Counted from the stretch's first letter, positions 23,783 through 31,995 are shown. The stretch is DNA of 44,282 nucleotides from Ruminococcus sp. (GCA_024697705.1 JAILFF010000030.1:1-44282); one strand, 5' to 3'. Notes: generated by a model from the sequence alone, not told the origin. Numbers and translations: made by a program.

Positions 23783-23814
23783 TCCCTCACCGAGCGATCG
23801 GTGAGGGATTTTTT
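23783..23814 (+). terminator. Strong terminator of the six-gene operon
   Basis: An 11-bp perfect stem (23783-23793 with 23798-23808, loop GCGA) followed by TTTTTT at 23809-23814. Confidence 0.95.
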
Positions 23815-23831
23815 GCAAATAATAAGTTTAC

Positions 23832-23870
23832 AAAAAAAGGATAAAGCCGCCCATTTCTGCACGGCTTTAT
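23832..23870 (-). terminator. Terminator of the small membrane protein gene
   Basis: On the minus strand, ATAAAGCCG pairs with CGGCTTTAT (23862-23870 with 23841-23849) across a 12-nt loop, followed by CCTTTTTTT. Confidence 0.8.
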
Positions 23871-23883
23871 ATAGAAAAATATG

Positions 23884-24411
23884 TTATTTGAATTCAATGC
23901 CCCAGTTGGAACTTACCTTTCGGTATAGTTTTAGCTTGACGCTTGATTTCTGCTGACGATACATATAGATAACTCCGATAATGGCAGCTACCGAAAGAAC
24001 ACCGCCGACGATCAACGCCAATGAAGTCTTGTCAAGAATGTTCTTGAAAATGATTATCGAAAGTACCCATACGATAACGAGCGCAACGGCAATGATCGGC
24101 AGACAGAAAGAAGTAAAGCTTCTGTTCATTACCTTGATATAGTGCAGAATTTCCTTATTGCTGAAATTCTCGTAATAACGCGCAATAAAAGTATCGGGAG
24201 CCGCCCATTTGCAGAAATCCTTCAGTGTTTCAAACTGTATATTATAATCCTGCCCGGTATCGGTAACGCGATACTTGACATTAATACCCGAAGTGTCATC
24301 CGAGCCCATTATGTGAACCATCGTACCGGCTCTCGCCTGATTACTAATGTTTTTGCACACGAGAAACTTTCTGTCAACAGCTTCGTCGATATTGTTGAGC
24401 AAATACGTCAT
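23884..24411 (-). CDS. Two-helix membrane protein, function unknown
   Basis: A 175-residue protein starting MTYLLNNIDEAVDRKFLVCK. An N-terminal soluble part of about 90 residues is followed by two transmembrane helices (about 103-122 and 133-152) and a basic tail. The start at 24411 is supported by GGAAGGAAG 7 nt upstream; the longer frame adds 27 residues without support. It has its own promoter and terminator. It faces the kinase operon convergently, so it is not part of it. No family recognised. Confidence 0.7.
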   Translation of the reverse strand: MTYLLNNIDEAVDRKFLVCKNISNQARAGTMVHIMGSDDTSGINVKYRVTDTGQDYNIQFETLKDFCKWAAPDTFIARYYENFSNKEILHYIKVMNRSFTSFCLPIIAVALVIVWVLSIIIFKNILDKTSLALIVGGVLSVAAIIGVIYMYRQQKSSVKLKLYRKVSSNWGIEFK

Positions 24412-24506
24412 ATAGATCTTCCTTCCCTGATGTATGAATATGAAATATTGAGCAAAGCTCCCGCTTCCTGAAAGCGGCGTCTTTAATCGCAATATACTTA
24501 TTATAT

Positions 24507-24535
24507 ATTATACCACGTTTCTTTTAAAAATGCAA
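24507..24535 (-). promoter_or_regulatory. Promoter of the two-helix membrane protein gene
   Basis: On the minus strand TTGCAT (24535-24530), spacer 17 nt, TGG-TATAAT (extended -10, 24512-24507). Confidence 0.75.
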
Positions 24536-24608
24536 GGAGAATTTGAGATTTTTTATAATCAAAGCCGTAAAGAACGTGTAAAAAAATGAAGCCGAAGCCG
24601 AATGCTAA

Positions 24609-24713
24609 TTATGCATATTGCACAAAAATACATAATTCAATTAAACCGATACCAAAAATAATATCAGTCACGGCGGAAAAATGCAGTTTCGCGAGCCGAT
24701 CGCCGCGGCGCAA
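24609..24713 (-). CDS. Possible 34-aa hydrophobic small protein (low confidence)
   Basis: Directly behind a consensus promoter on the minus strand, an AGGAGG sits 3 nt before a TTG that opens a 34-codon frame: a basic start (MRRGDRLAKLH) and a hydrophobic end (TDIIFGIGLIELCIFVQYA). The charge pattern is that of small membrane peptides, including type I toxins. The ribosome-site spacing is too short for efficient initiation and the start is TTG, so the transcript may instead be non-coding or simply extend into the 24411 gene. Confidence 0.3.
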   Translation of the reverse strand: MRRGDRLAKLHFSAVTDIIFGIGLIELCIFVQYA

Positions 24714-24728
24714 ATTCCTCCTATTTAT

Positions 24729-24757
24729 ATTATATACTAACAAATGCGATTTGTCAA
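24729..24757 (-). promoter_or_regulatory. Strong minus-strand promoter with no clear gene
   Basis: On the minus strand TTGACA (24757-24752) and TATAAT (24734-24729), spacer 17 nt: a full consensus. The first well-supported gene in this direction starts 318 nt downstream and has its own promoter. Confidence 0.85.
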
Positions 24758-24856
24758 GCCTATTTTTCAACATTTAGCATAAAAAAGATTTTGAGTGAAT
24801 ATAACGGTGCCTTAATGACTATTTATCAATAATCTTTTAAAAAATCCCGCGGTATC

Positions 24857-24885
24857 TTGACAAATTGCAGTTAAAATGCTAAAAT
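24857..24885 (+). promoter_or_regulatory. Promoter of the 24940 gene
   Basis: TTGACA at 24857-24862 and TAAAAT at 24880-24885, spacer 17 nt. Confidence 0.87.
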
Positions 24886-24939
24886 AAAAATATAGCGGCT
24901 TTGAACCGACAGCCGCGTGGGGAAACGGAGTGAGAAAGT

Positions 24940-25563
24940 GTGAGTTCGGGCAGCGTGGTAAATACGGTTTCCGGCAGTGCGGCAAATGCGCCGGCTGAAA
25001 AGGTAAAGAGGAAATATGCCGTTTACAAGTCCAAGACGGGCTTTTATTGTTATGAATATCACGATACGCTCGAATCGCTTGAGGGTACGATGTTCGCGCA
25101 GATCATTACCGAGGAGCAGCTGCCTGTCGTGCTTGACGGCAAGGGCGGCTATTACCGTTTTTCCGACGGCGACTATAATTTCGTGGAGGTCATCGAGACC
25201 GACAATGAAGACCCTCTGCCGCTCGAAAAGATGTTTTTCAAAAACGACGAAGGCTTCAAGCTCGGGTGGATGTCCCCCGACGGTGATACATATTCCTGCG
25301 ATTTTACGGGACACACAAAAGCCGCGATCATGATATGCAAGAAGTATTTCCCGCACGCGAGGCTTCCCGAAAGGACGCTCGGCAAGGCGGGCTGGCTTAA
25401 GATAATAGACTCGTGGGACGGCACCGAAAGGCAGCACGGGCAGTTCGTCTACTCGCTGACGGGCAGGCTTACCAACCGTCAGGCTGACAGGCTGTTCGAT
25501 CTCGGGCTGTACAATAACCCCGAGGTAAAGGAAATGCTCGGTGGGAGCGAGAACGACTGGTAA
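24940..25563 (+). CDS. Conserved-looking soluble protein of unknown function
   Basis: A 207-residue soluble protein with a GTG start and GGAG upstream. After a Ser/Ala-rich N-terminus (about 1-22), the chain is mixed alpha/beta with many aromatics (KTGFYCYEYHDTLESLEG, GWMSPDGDTYSCDFTGH). No known motif or membrane segment is evident. A gene for a small zinc-ribbon protein follows 26 nt later, ahead of a shared terminator, so the two probably form one transcript. No function can be offered. Confidence 0.7.
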   Translation: MSSGSVVNTVSGSAANAPAEKVKRKYAVYKSKTGFYCYEYHDTLESLEGTMFAQIITEEQLPVVLDGKGGYYRFSDGDYNFVEVIETDNEDPLPLEKMFFKNDEGFKLGWMSPDGDTYSCDFTGHTKAAIMICKKYFPHARLPERTLGKAGWLKIIDSWDGTERQHGQFVYSLTGRLTNRQADRLFDLGLYNNPEVKEMLGGSENDW

Positions 25564-25589
25564 GAGTGACGTATCAAGGAGGCTGTGCT

Positions 25590-25754
25590 ATGAAATGCCC
25601 GAATTGCAGCGCGGAAATGATAAAGGACTATGAAATAAAAGTCCACGGCGCTTCATTGCTCGCTTATATTTCGCTGAAAAAAGATAAGGACGAGAAGCAG
25701 ATCAAAGCCGCGGTCTGCCCCAAGTGCGGCAAGATCGAGTTCTATACCGCGTGA
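25590..25754 (+). CDS. Small zinc-ribbon protein (54 aa)
   Basis: Two Cys pairs, CPNC (3-6) and CPKC (43-46), form a zinc ribbon with a central loop rich in Lys. AAGGAGG lies just upstream of the ATG at 25590, which rules out the longer reading frame. It is co-transcribed with the unknown gene at 24940. Small zinc ribbons of this type may bind nucleic acid or protein; nothing more specific is visible. Confidence 0.75.
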   Translation: MKCPNCSAEMIKDYEIKVHGASLLAYISLKKDKDEKQIKAAVCPKCGKIEFYTA

Positions 25755-25787
25755 TTAATTTTGATTTTCGGTAAAAATATTGTTCTC

Positions 25788-25825
25788 CCCCGCACCGCAG
25801 GCAAAGTCGGTGCGGGGAATTTGTT
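25788..25825 (+). terminator. Terminator of the 24940-25754 unit
   Basis: CCCCGCACCG (25788-25797) pairs perfectly with CGGTGCGGGG (25808-25817), followed by AATTTGTTTG. Confidence 0.8.
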
Positions 25826-25915
25826 TGACCGAAAAAGTCTTGAATAAGCGGCTGTTTTATACAGATGTACAGAAAAATGAAAGATTACCCGCGTAAAAAT
25901 CAATAAATTTCGATA

Positions 25916-25945
25916 TTTACAAAGCCCGCGGCGTTGTGGTATAAT
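25916..25945 (+). promoter_or_regulatory. Promoter of the topoisomerase operon
   Basis: TTTACA at 25916-25921 and TATAAT at 25940-25945, spacer 18 nt; about 50 nt before the first ATG. Confidence 0.75.
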
Positions 25946-25996
25946 ATTATTTGAATTTTGATTTTCGACGATTACGGAAGGAATGTGTGAGATCTG

Positions 25997-28000
25997 ATGG
26001 CAATGGCAAATAAGAAAAACGACTACGGCAACGACTCGATCGAGGTGCTTGAGGGCGCCGACAGAGTAAGAAAACGTCCCGCTGTTATTTTCGGCTCCGA
26101 CGGTCTGGAGGGCTGCAAACATTCGGTCTTTGAGATACTTTCAAATTCCATCGACGAAGCCCGCGACGGCAACGGCAACAAGATCATTCTGACCAAGTTT
26201 TCCGACGGCAGCTTTCAGGTCGAGGACTTCGGGCGCGGCTGCCCCGTTGATTTTAACCCCGTTCAGCAGCGCTACAACTGGGAGCTTGTTTACTGCGAGC
26301 TCTACGCGGGCGGCAAATATCACAACAACGACGGCGCGGGCTACGAATTTTCGCTCGGATTGAACGGTCTCGGCGCGTGCGCCACGCAGTACGCCAGCGA
26401 ATATATGGACGTTACCGTTTACCGCGACGGCTGCGAATACTCCCTGCATTTTGAAAAGGGCGAGAACGTCGGCGGTCTTAAAAAGAAGGAATTCAAGGGC
26501 AAGCGCACTGGAACCATTCAGCGCTGGAAGCCCGACCTCGAAGTGTTCACCGAGATCGACATCGAGCCCGAATACTTCGTCGATATGCTGAAAAAGCAGG
26601 CGGTCGTAAACCCGAACGTTGAATTTATCCTGCGCGAGGAGAAGCCCGACGGCAGCTTTGACGAGCAGAGCTTTATCTACGAAAACGGCATTTCGGACTA
26701 CGTGGCGGAGATCGTCGGCGAGAACGCGCTGACCTCGGTGCAGTACGTCACGGGCGACGGCGTGGGTCGCGACCGCGCCGATATGGACGACTACCGCGTG
26801 AAGCTCGGCGTGGCGTTTACCTTCTCGAACAAGGTGAAGCTCACCGAGTATTTCCACAATTCGAGCTTTCTGGAGCACGGCGGCTCTCCCGAGGACGCGG
26901 TAAAGCTTGCCTTCACTTACATGATAAACAAGTGGATAAAGGATAACAATAAATATACAAAGAACGAAAAGCCGATAAGCTACTCCGATGTGGAGGAATG
27001 TCTTGTGCTTGTTTCGTCAAGCTTTTCGACAGTCACGAGCTACGCCAATCAGACCAAAAAGGCTATCTCGAACAAGTTCATCAAGGACTACATGAACGAG
27101 TTCCTGCGCCATCAGCTGGAGGTCTACTTCATCGAAAAGCCCGACGAGGCGCAGAAGATCTGCGAGCAGGTGCTTATCAACAAGCGCTCCCGCGAAAAGG
27201 CGGAGGAAACGCGCCTTAACATCTCGAAGCAGCTGACGCAGAAGATAGACCTCGCAAATCAGGTGGCGAAGTTCAACGACTGCCGCTCGAAGGACGTATC
27301 AAAGCGCGAGCTTTACATCGTGGAGGGTGATTCGGCGTTGGGATCGGTAAAAATGGCGCGTGACGCGGAATTTCAGGCGGTAATACCTATTCGCGGAAAG
27401 ATACTCAACTGCCTGAAAGCCGACTACGCCCGCATTTTCAAGAGCGAGATAATCACCGATCTGATAAAAGTTCTCGGCTGCGGTGTTGAGGTGCAGACCA
27501 AGTCGAACAAGGAGCTTTCGACCTTCAATTTAAACGGTCTGCGCTGGAACAAGATAATAATCTGTACCGATGCCGATTACGACGGCTTCCAGATAAGAAC
27601 TCTTGTTCTGACGATGATCTACCGCCTTGCGCCCACGCTTATCAACATGGGCTACGTCTACATCGCGGAGTCGCCGCTGTTCGAGATCACCGTTACCGAA
27701 AAGGGAAAGGAAAAGACCTACTTCGCCTACGACGAGAGCGAAAAGGCTGACATTTTAAAGAAGATCGGCGACAAGAAATATACCTTGCAGCGCTCGAAAG
27801 GACTTGGCGAGAACGAGCCCGAAATGATGAGCCTTACGACCATGAACCCGCAGACGCGCAGGCTTATCAAGGTAAATCCCACCGACGCCGACCGCACCGC
27901 AGAGATGTTCGATATGCTGCTCGGAGACAACTTGCAGGCGAGAAAAGACCACATCAACGAGTTCGGGCACGATTATCTCGAACTTGCCGACATTTCATAA
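25997..28000 (+). CDS. Type II DNA topoisomerase subunit B (ParE/GyrB-like, divergent)
   Basis: A 667-residue ATPase subunit of a DNA gyrase/topoisomerase IV-type enzyme. The GHKL ATP site has E46, N50 and D53 in EILSNSIDEA, EDFGRGCPVD (76-85) and the lid GLNGLGACATQ (121-131). The transducer domain follows, then TOPRIM with IVEGDSALGS and TDADYDGFQIRTL (catalytic Glu and DxD present). The sequence departs from canonical GyrB in several usually invariant spots (EGDSALG for EGDSAGG; DADYDGFQ for DADVDGAH), so it is probably the second, topo IV-like paralogue. The only ribosome site (GGAAGGA) is about 14 nt from the ATG, which is long. Partner subunit A is encoded at 28249. Confidence 0.85.
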   Translation: MAMANKKNDYGNDSIEVLEGADRVRKRPAVIFGSDGLEGCKHSVFEILSNSIDEARDGNGNKIILTKFSDGSFQVEDFGRGCPVDFNPVQQRYNWELVYCELYAGGKYHNNDGAGYEFSLGLNGLGACATQYASEYMDVTVYRDGCEYSLHFEKGENVGGLKKKEFKGKRTGTIQRWKPDLEVFTEIDIEPEYFVDMLKKQAVVNPNVEFILREEKPDGSFDEQSFIYENGISDYVAEIVGENALTSVQYVTGDGVGRDRADMDDYRVKLGVAFTFSNKVKLTEYFHNSSFLEHGGSPEDAVKLAFTYMINKWIKDNNKYTKNEKPISYSDVEECLVLVSSSFSTVTSYANQTKKAISNKFIKDYMNEFLRHQLEVYFIEKPDEAQKICEQVLINKRSREKAEETRLNISKQLTQKIDLANQVAKFNDCRSKDVSKRELYIVEGDSALGSVKMARDAEFQAVIPIRGKILNCLKADYARIFKSEIITDLIKVLGCGVEVQTKSNKELSTFNLNGLRWNKIIICTDADYDGFQIRTLVLTMIYRLAPTLINMGYVYIAESPLFEITVTEKGKEKTYFAYDESEKADILKKIGDKKYTLQRSKGLGENEPEMMSLTTMNPQTRRLIKVNPTDADRTAEMFDMLLGDNLQARKDHINEFGHDYLELADIS

Positions 28001-28010
28001 GGCTTAAATT

Positions 28011-28229
28011 ATGACAGTTGTAATAATCATACTGCTTGTCTGCGCGGCGGCGGGGCTTGCCGTTTCAGCCGTGATGACCGTGAAGCTTTTCAAGGGCTTC
28101 ACCGCCGACGAGACCGCGGAGGGCAGGATAAAACGCCTGAAAAAATACCGTATACAAATAATAATTACTTACGTGATAACCGTCGGGCTGATAACCGCGG
28201 CGGCAGTCGTGAAAATGATAAATCGCTGA
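28011..28229 (+). CDS. Small two-helix membrane protein inside the topoisomerase operon
   Basis: A 72-residue protein with two hydrophobic helices (about 3-25 and 48-69) around a short basic loop (GRIKRLKKYR). It starts 10 nt after the subunit B stop and ends 19 nt before the subunit A ATG, so it is certainly co-transcribed. The ribosome site is weak (TAAGGC), which suggests translational coupling. There is no recognised family and no known reason for a membrane protein between topoisomerase subunits. Confidence 0.72.
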   Translation: MTVVIIILLVCAAAGLAVSAVMTVKLFKGFTADETAEGRIKRLKKYRIQIIITYVITVGLITAAAVVKMINR

Positions 28230-28248
28230 CCGAAAGGTAAGGAAAGTA

Positions 28249-30495
28249 ATGGCAAAGAAACCGACAAACAAAGAACCGAAATTAGATAAAAACAAATTCC
28301 CCGACGCATATATCGCGGGCGGAGGAACGGTGGTCGAGGAGGCTATAACCGACACTCTCGAAAAGAACTATATGCCCTACGCCATGAGCGTTATCGTGTC
28401 GAGAGCGTTCCCCGAGATCGACGGCTTCAAGCCCTCGCACCGCAAGATACTTTACACGATGTACAAAATGGGTCTGCTGAACGGCGCCCGAACCAAGTCT
28501 GCGAATATCGTCGGACAGACCATGAAGCTCAATCCCCACGGCGACCAGGCTATCTACGAAACGATGGTTCGTCTCGCCCGCGGCAACGAGACCCTGCTTC
28601 ACCCCTACGTTGACAGCAAGGGTAACTTCGGCAAGGCTTATTCCCGCGATATGTCCTACGCCGCCTCGCGTTACACCGAAGCGAAGCTTGCGCCCATCTG
28701 TGCCGAGCTTTTTAACGACATCGACAAGGACACCGTGGATTTCGTGCCGAACTACGACAACGAGATGATGGAGCCGACGCTCCTGCCCGCGGCTTTCCCC
28801 TCGATACTCGTAAACGCGAACGTGGGTATCGGCGTTTCGATGGCTTCTTCGGTGTGCTCGTTCAATTTGCAGGAGATCTGCGAGACGGCTGTCAATCTCA
28901 TGAAAGACCCCGAATGTGACCTGCTCGACACGCTGAAAGGTCCCGACTTCGCGGGCGGCGGGCTGATGCTCTACGACGAGGACACGCTGAACGAGGTCTA
29001 CCGCACGGGGCGCGGCTCGATAAAGCTTCGCGCAAAGTGGGAGTACGACAAGCCGAACAACGCGATAATCGTTACAGAAATTCCCGCGACCACGACCGTC
29101 GAGGTCATCATCGAAAAGATAATCGCGGGCGTTAAGGCGGGCAAGCTGCGCGAGATATCGAACGTCCGCGACGACACCGACCTTTCGGGTCTGACCATAA
29201 CCATCGACCTGAAAAAGGGCAGCGACCCCGACAAGGTGATGCAGCGGCTCTTCCGCATGACCCCCTTGCAGGACGCTTACGCCTGCAATTTCAATATCCT
29301 CGTACACGGCTATCCGAAGGTAATGGGCGTGCGCGAGATACTCGACGAGTGGATAAAATTCCGCGTTGACTGCGTTCGCCGCCGCACCAATTTCGACCTT
29401 GCGAAAAAGCGCGAAAAGCTGCACTTGCTCGAAGGTCTCGAAAAGATACTGCTCGACATCGACAAGGCGGTGAAGATCGTCCGCGAGACCGAGGAGGAAG
29501 CCGACGTCGTGCCTAACCTGATGATAGGCTTCGGCATCGACGAGATTCAGGCGGAGTACGTAGCGGAGATAAAGCTCAGACACTTAAACCGCGAGTACAT
29601 CTTAAAGCGCACAAAGGACATCGAAGACCTGAAAGCCGAGATAGCCGCGCTTACGGAGATAGCCGAAAGCGACAAGAAGATCAAGGCGGTCATCGCCAAC
29701 GAGCTTAAGGACATCATCAAGAAGTACGCGCAGCCGCGCCGCACGCAGTTCTTCTACGCTTCGGACATAGTTGAGCCCGACGAGGACGACGAAACGCCCG
29801 ACTTCCCGTGTACGCTGTTTGTCACCGAGAGCGGCTATTTCAAGAAGATACTGCCGAACAGTCTGCGCATGGCAAGCGAGCAGAAGCTCAAAGAGGGCGA
29901 CCGCGTTTCGCAGGAGATCGAGACCACCAACCGTGCCGAGCTGCTGTTCTTTACGACGGGCGGCAACTGCTACAAATCGCGTGTTTCTGCTTTTGCGGAG
30001 ACGAAAGCGAGCGTTATGGGCGACTTTATCCCCGCGAAGCTGGGCTTTGACGAGGGCGAGGAGCTTGTGGCTGTCGTGAACACGCTCGATTATTCGGGCT
30101 ACATGATATTCGTTTACGCGGGCGGAAAGGCTGCCAAAGTTCCGCTTAACGCCTACGAAACGAAGACCAACCGCAAGAAGATACTGAACGCGCTTTCGGT
30201 CAAGGACGATATCGTGGCGGCGCTGTTTGTGGCGGAGAACGAGCAGATAATGCTGCGTTCGTCGAACAACCGTGCGATGATCTTCGACACGGCGCTGCTG
30301 CTGCCGAAGACGACGAAGAACACGATAGGCGTGGCGGTATTTTCGCTGAAAGCGAAGGCGGAGGTCATATCGGCGCGTGTGGTAACTGCCGAAGAAGCGG
30401 AAGCGCTGAAAAAGTATTGCTGCAAGACGATACCTTCGGCGGGTACATTGGCAAAGGATCTGCCCGACCCCGATCAGATAGGTATGAAGCTGTAA
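28249..30495 (+). CDS. Type II DNA topoisomerase subunit A (ParC/GyrA-like, divergent)
   Basis: A 748-residue DNA breakage-reunion subunit. The winged-helix part has KPSHRKILYTMY (61-72) and the NPHGD motif (95-99, usually HPHGD); the catalytic tyrosine is Y142 in AASRYTEAKL. The tower, coiled coil and C-terminal beta-pinwheel follow (about 500-748). I see no GyrA box (QRRGGKG), the element needed for DNA wrapping and negative supercoiling, so a decatenase (topo IV-like) role is more likely than gyrase. GGTAAGGA precedes the ATG. A strong terminator follows directly. Confidence 0.86.
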   Translation: MAKKPTNKEPKLDKNKFPDAYIAGGGTVVEEAITDTLEKNYMPYAMSVIVSRAFPEIDGFKPSHRKILYTMYKMGLLNGARTKSANIVGQTMKLNPHGDQAIYETMVRLARGNETLLHPYVDSKGNFGKAYSRDMSYAASRYTEAKLAPICAELFNDIDKDTVDFVPNYDNEMMEPTLLPAAFPSILVNANVGIGVSMASSVCSFNLQEICETAVNLMKDPECDLLDTLKGPDFAGGGLMLYDEDTLNEVYRTGRGSIKLRAKWEYDKPNNAIIVTEIPATTTVEVIIEKIIAGVKAGKLREISNVRDDTDLSGLTITIDLKKGSDPDKVMQRLFRMTPLQDAYACNFNILVHGYPKVMGVREILDEWIKFRVDCVRRRTNFDLAKKREKLHLLEGLEKILLDIDKAVKIVRETEEEADVVPNLMIGFGIDEIQAEYVAEIKLRHLNREYILKRTKDIEDLKAEIAALTEIAESDKKIKAVIANELKDIIKKYAQPRRTQFFYASDIVEPDEDDETPDFPCTLFVTESGYFKKILPNSLRMASEQKLKEGDRVSQEIETTNRAELLFFTTGGNCYKSRVSAFAETKASVMGDFIPAKLGFDEGEELVAVVNTLDYSGYMIFVYAGGKAAKVPLNAYETKTNRKKILNALSVKDDIVAALFVAENEQIMLRSSNNRAMIFDTALLLPKTTKNTIGVAVFSLKAKAEVISARVVTAEEAEALKKYCCKTIPSAGTLAKDLPDPDQIGMKL

Positions 30496-30500
30496 AAAAG

Positions 30501-30527
30501 AGCCCCGTTCACGCGAACGGGGTTTTT
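30501..30527 (+). terminator. Terminator of the topoisomerase operon
   Basis: CCCCGTTC (30503-30510) and GAACGGGG (30515-30522) with an ACGC loop, followed by TTTTT. Confidence 0.93.
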
Positions 30528-30528
30528 A

Positions 30529-30800
30529 TATAAGATAAAAAGATAAGAGATAAAAGATAAAAAGATATCGCAAAGCCTGCCGTTAAAATAAAGCACGGCT
30601 ATCTGCGCAAGCGTATAGCTCTGTAAGTCTGTACGGAAACAAGTGAATTGCCGATTTTATATTAGACCTGTCCACTAACCTTATCGAACCACAAGATATT
30701 GTAGGGTCGCTGCACGAACTTAGTTCGTGCCATTGCCACGAGCTGTCCTGCCAAATTATTGTTCCAACCGTGTGACAGGCGGGAGCAAGCCCCCGCCCTA
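30529..30800. repeat. Intergenic block of simple and palindromic repeats
   Basis: No gene. It holds a run of AGATAAAA-type units (30533-30566), the ACGGAAACAA...AATTGCCGATTTTAT module (about 30635-30660), a 20-nt word at 30661-30680 shared inversely with 124-143, a GCACGAACTTAGTTCGTGC palindrome (30712-30730), and a GGCGGGAGCAAGCCCCCGCC palindrome (about 30778-30798). The same modules occur in other intergenic gaps. Confidence 0.7.
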
Positions 30801-30884
30801 CGTCCGAATGAGGAAAAATACGCAGTAAAACCGCACAGTCAAGACAGTTTGTAACCATTTGTAATCAAAATGTAATTGAAATTA

Positions 30885-30915
30885 TTTACAAAATATCGTA
30901 TAATTTATATATAAT
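30885..30915 (+). promoter_or_regulatory. Probable promoter of the cytidylate-kinase-like gene
   Basis: TTTACA at 30885-30890 with TATATA/TATAAT at 30908-30915 (spacer 17 or 19 nt depending on which hexamer is used) in very A/T-rich DNA. Confidence 0.55.
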
Positions 30916-30975
30916 AATTGTACAATGGGGCAATATTGCCGTGGAAACATAGTGAATATGATTGGGGGAGAGAAT

Positions 30976-31671
30976 ATGAATAAATACAGAGCAATAGCAA
31001 TAGAAAGACAGTATTGCAGCGGCGGCAGAGAGATCGCAAAGCTGCTGGCGGAAAAGCTGGGTTTTGCCTGCTACGACAAGGAACTCGCCGAAATGACCGC
31101 GAAGGAACTGGGGATTCCCTATGAGCAGATCGTGAAGTACGAGGAACTGCCGAGCCCCGTGACTTTCCAGCTTTCGTTCAAAAAGGGCGTTGACCGCAGC
31201 AGGAATATGCACGAGGCGGTCTTCGAGGTGCAGGCGGAAATAATCACCAAGCTTGTGCAGAAGGAGCCCTGCATTATCGTCGGACGGTGCGCCGATTATA
31301 TCTTAAGAAACAATGTTCCGACGCTGACGGTCTTCGTTTATGCGACGCACGAAAGCCGCTTGCAGCACGCGATGGACTGCCACGCCCTGACCTACGAGGA
31401 GGCTCAGTACGCCATCAAGCGCATGGATAAAAAACGCGCCGAGTATTACAGGCTCAACACGCGCAAGGAATGGGACTCCATGACGGGGTACGACCTCTGC
31501 ATAAACAGCGGCAGACTGGGGCTTGACGGCGCAGCGCGGCTGATCGCGGATTATGTCAGCGGCTCCGTGAAGAAGGAGGACAGCGCTCTTGCGGCGTTTT
31601 TGCCCGACCCGCCGCCCGGTACGATACCCGCCTCCGCAGCTAAGTCTTCCGATGAAGAAGAAGAGGGATAA
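30976..31671 (+). CDS. Cytidylate-kinase-like protein
   Basis: A 231-residue protein of the cytidylate-kinase-like family (not canonical Cmk). The N-terminus IAIERQYCSGGREIAKLLAEKLG matches the family pattern IxRxxGSGGREIxxxLAxxLG; the usual P-loop Lys is replaced by Arg. An IIVGRCADYIL motif (about 97-107) and VYATHESRLQHA further support the family. The last 25 residues are Pro/Ala and acidic and look disordered. The ATG at 30976 is chosen because GGGGGAG precedes it. The true substrate of this family is not established here. It stands alone between repeats. Confidence 0.78.
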   Translation: MNKYRAIAIERQYCSGGREIAKLLAEKLGFACYDKELAEMTAKELGIPYEQIVKYEELPSPVTFQLSFKKGVDRSRNMHEAVFEVQAEIITKLVQKEPCIIVGRCADYILRNNVPTLTVFVYATHESRLQHAMDCHALTYEEAQYAIKRMDKKRAEYYRLNTRKEWDSMTGYDLCINSGRLGLDGAARLIADYVSGSVKKEDSALAAFLPDPPPGTIPASAAKSSDEEEEG

Positions 31672-31712
31672 GCCTGCTGTCTTTTGTACGGTCAAAATGA
31701 CACATTTCGCCG

Positions 31713-31915
31713 CCGCTGACGAGCTTCACGGAAATCAATTTTCAAAAATCGCATAACGATATTTGTGAATTTTGTAGGGGCGCTCCGCACGAACCACGGC
31801 TCGTGCCCGTGAGCGCCCGCAAACTGCGCCTTTTGACCAAAAAAATGGGCGCACACATAGGTGCGCCCCTACAAGACTACCAACATATGGAGCAAAATTG
31901 ATTTCCGCTGACGAG
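31713..31915. mobile_element. MITE-like element with 13-bp terminal inverted repeats
   Basis: GGAAATCAATTTT (31730-31742) and its perfect reverse complement (31894-31906) bound a 177-nt segment with no reading frame. Inside are a second inverted pair, TGTAGGGGCGC (31773-31783) with GCGCCCCTACA (31863-31873), and smaller palindromes. A direct repeat CCGCTGACGAG lies near both ends (31713-31723 and 31905-31915). This layout suggests a small non-autonomous transposable element; no transposase is in the window. Confidence 0.6.
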
Positions 31916-31927
31916 GTTTATCGGCAG

Positions 31928-31956
31928 TTGACACCGCGCCGCGGGAGTGTTATAAT
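31928..31956 (+). promoter_or_regulatory. Promoter of the zinc-ribbon membrane protein gene
   Basis: TTGACA at 31928-31933 and TATAAT at 31951-31956, spacer 17 nt, just outside the MITE-like element. Confidence 0.87.
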
Positions 31957-31995
31957 AGGTATGACCCGTATCTGACGAAATTGGAGGTAGAAAAG

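Noticed and set aside
28249..30495. Canonical gyrase subunit A (gyrA)
   Set aside because: No GyrA-box motif was seen in the C-terminal domain; a topo IV-like or divergent paralogue fits better.
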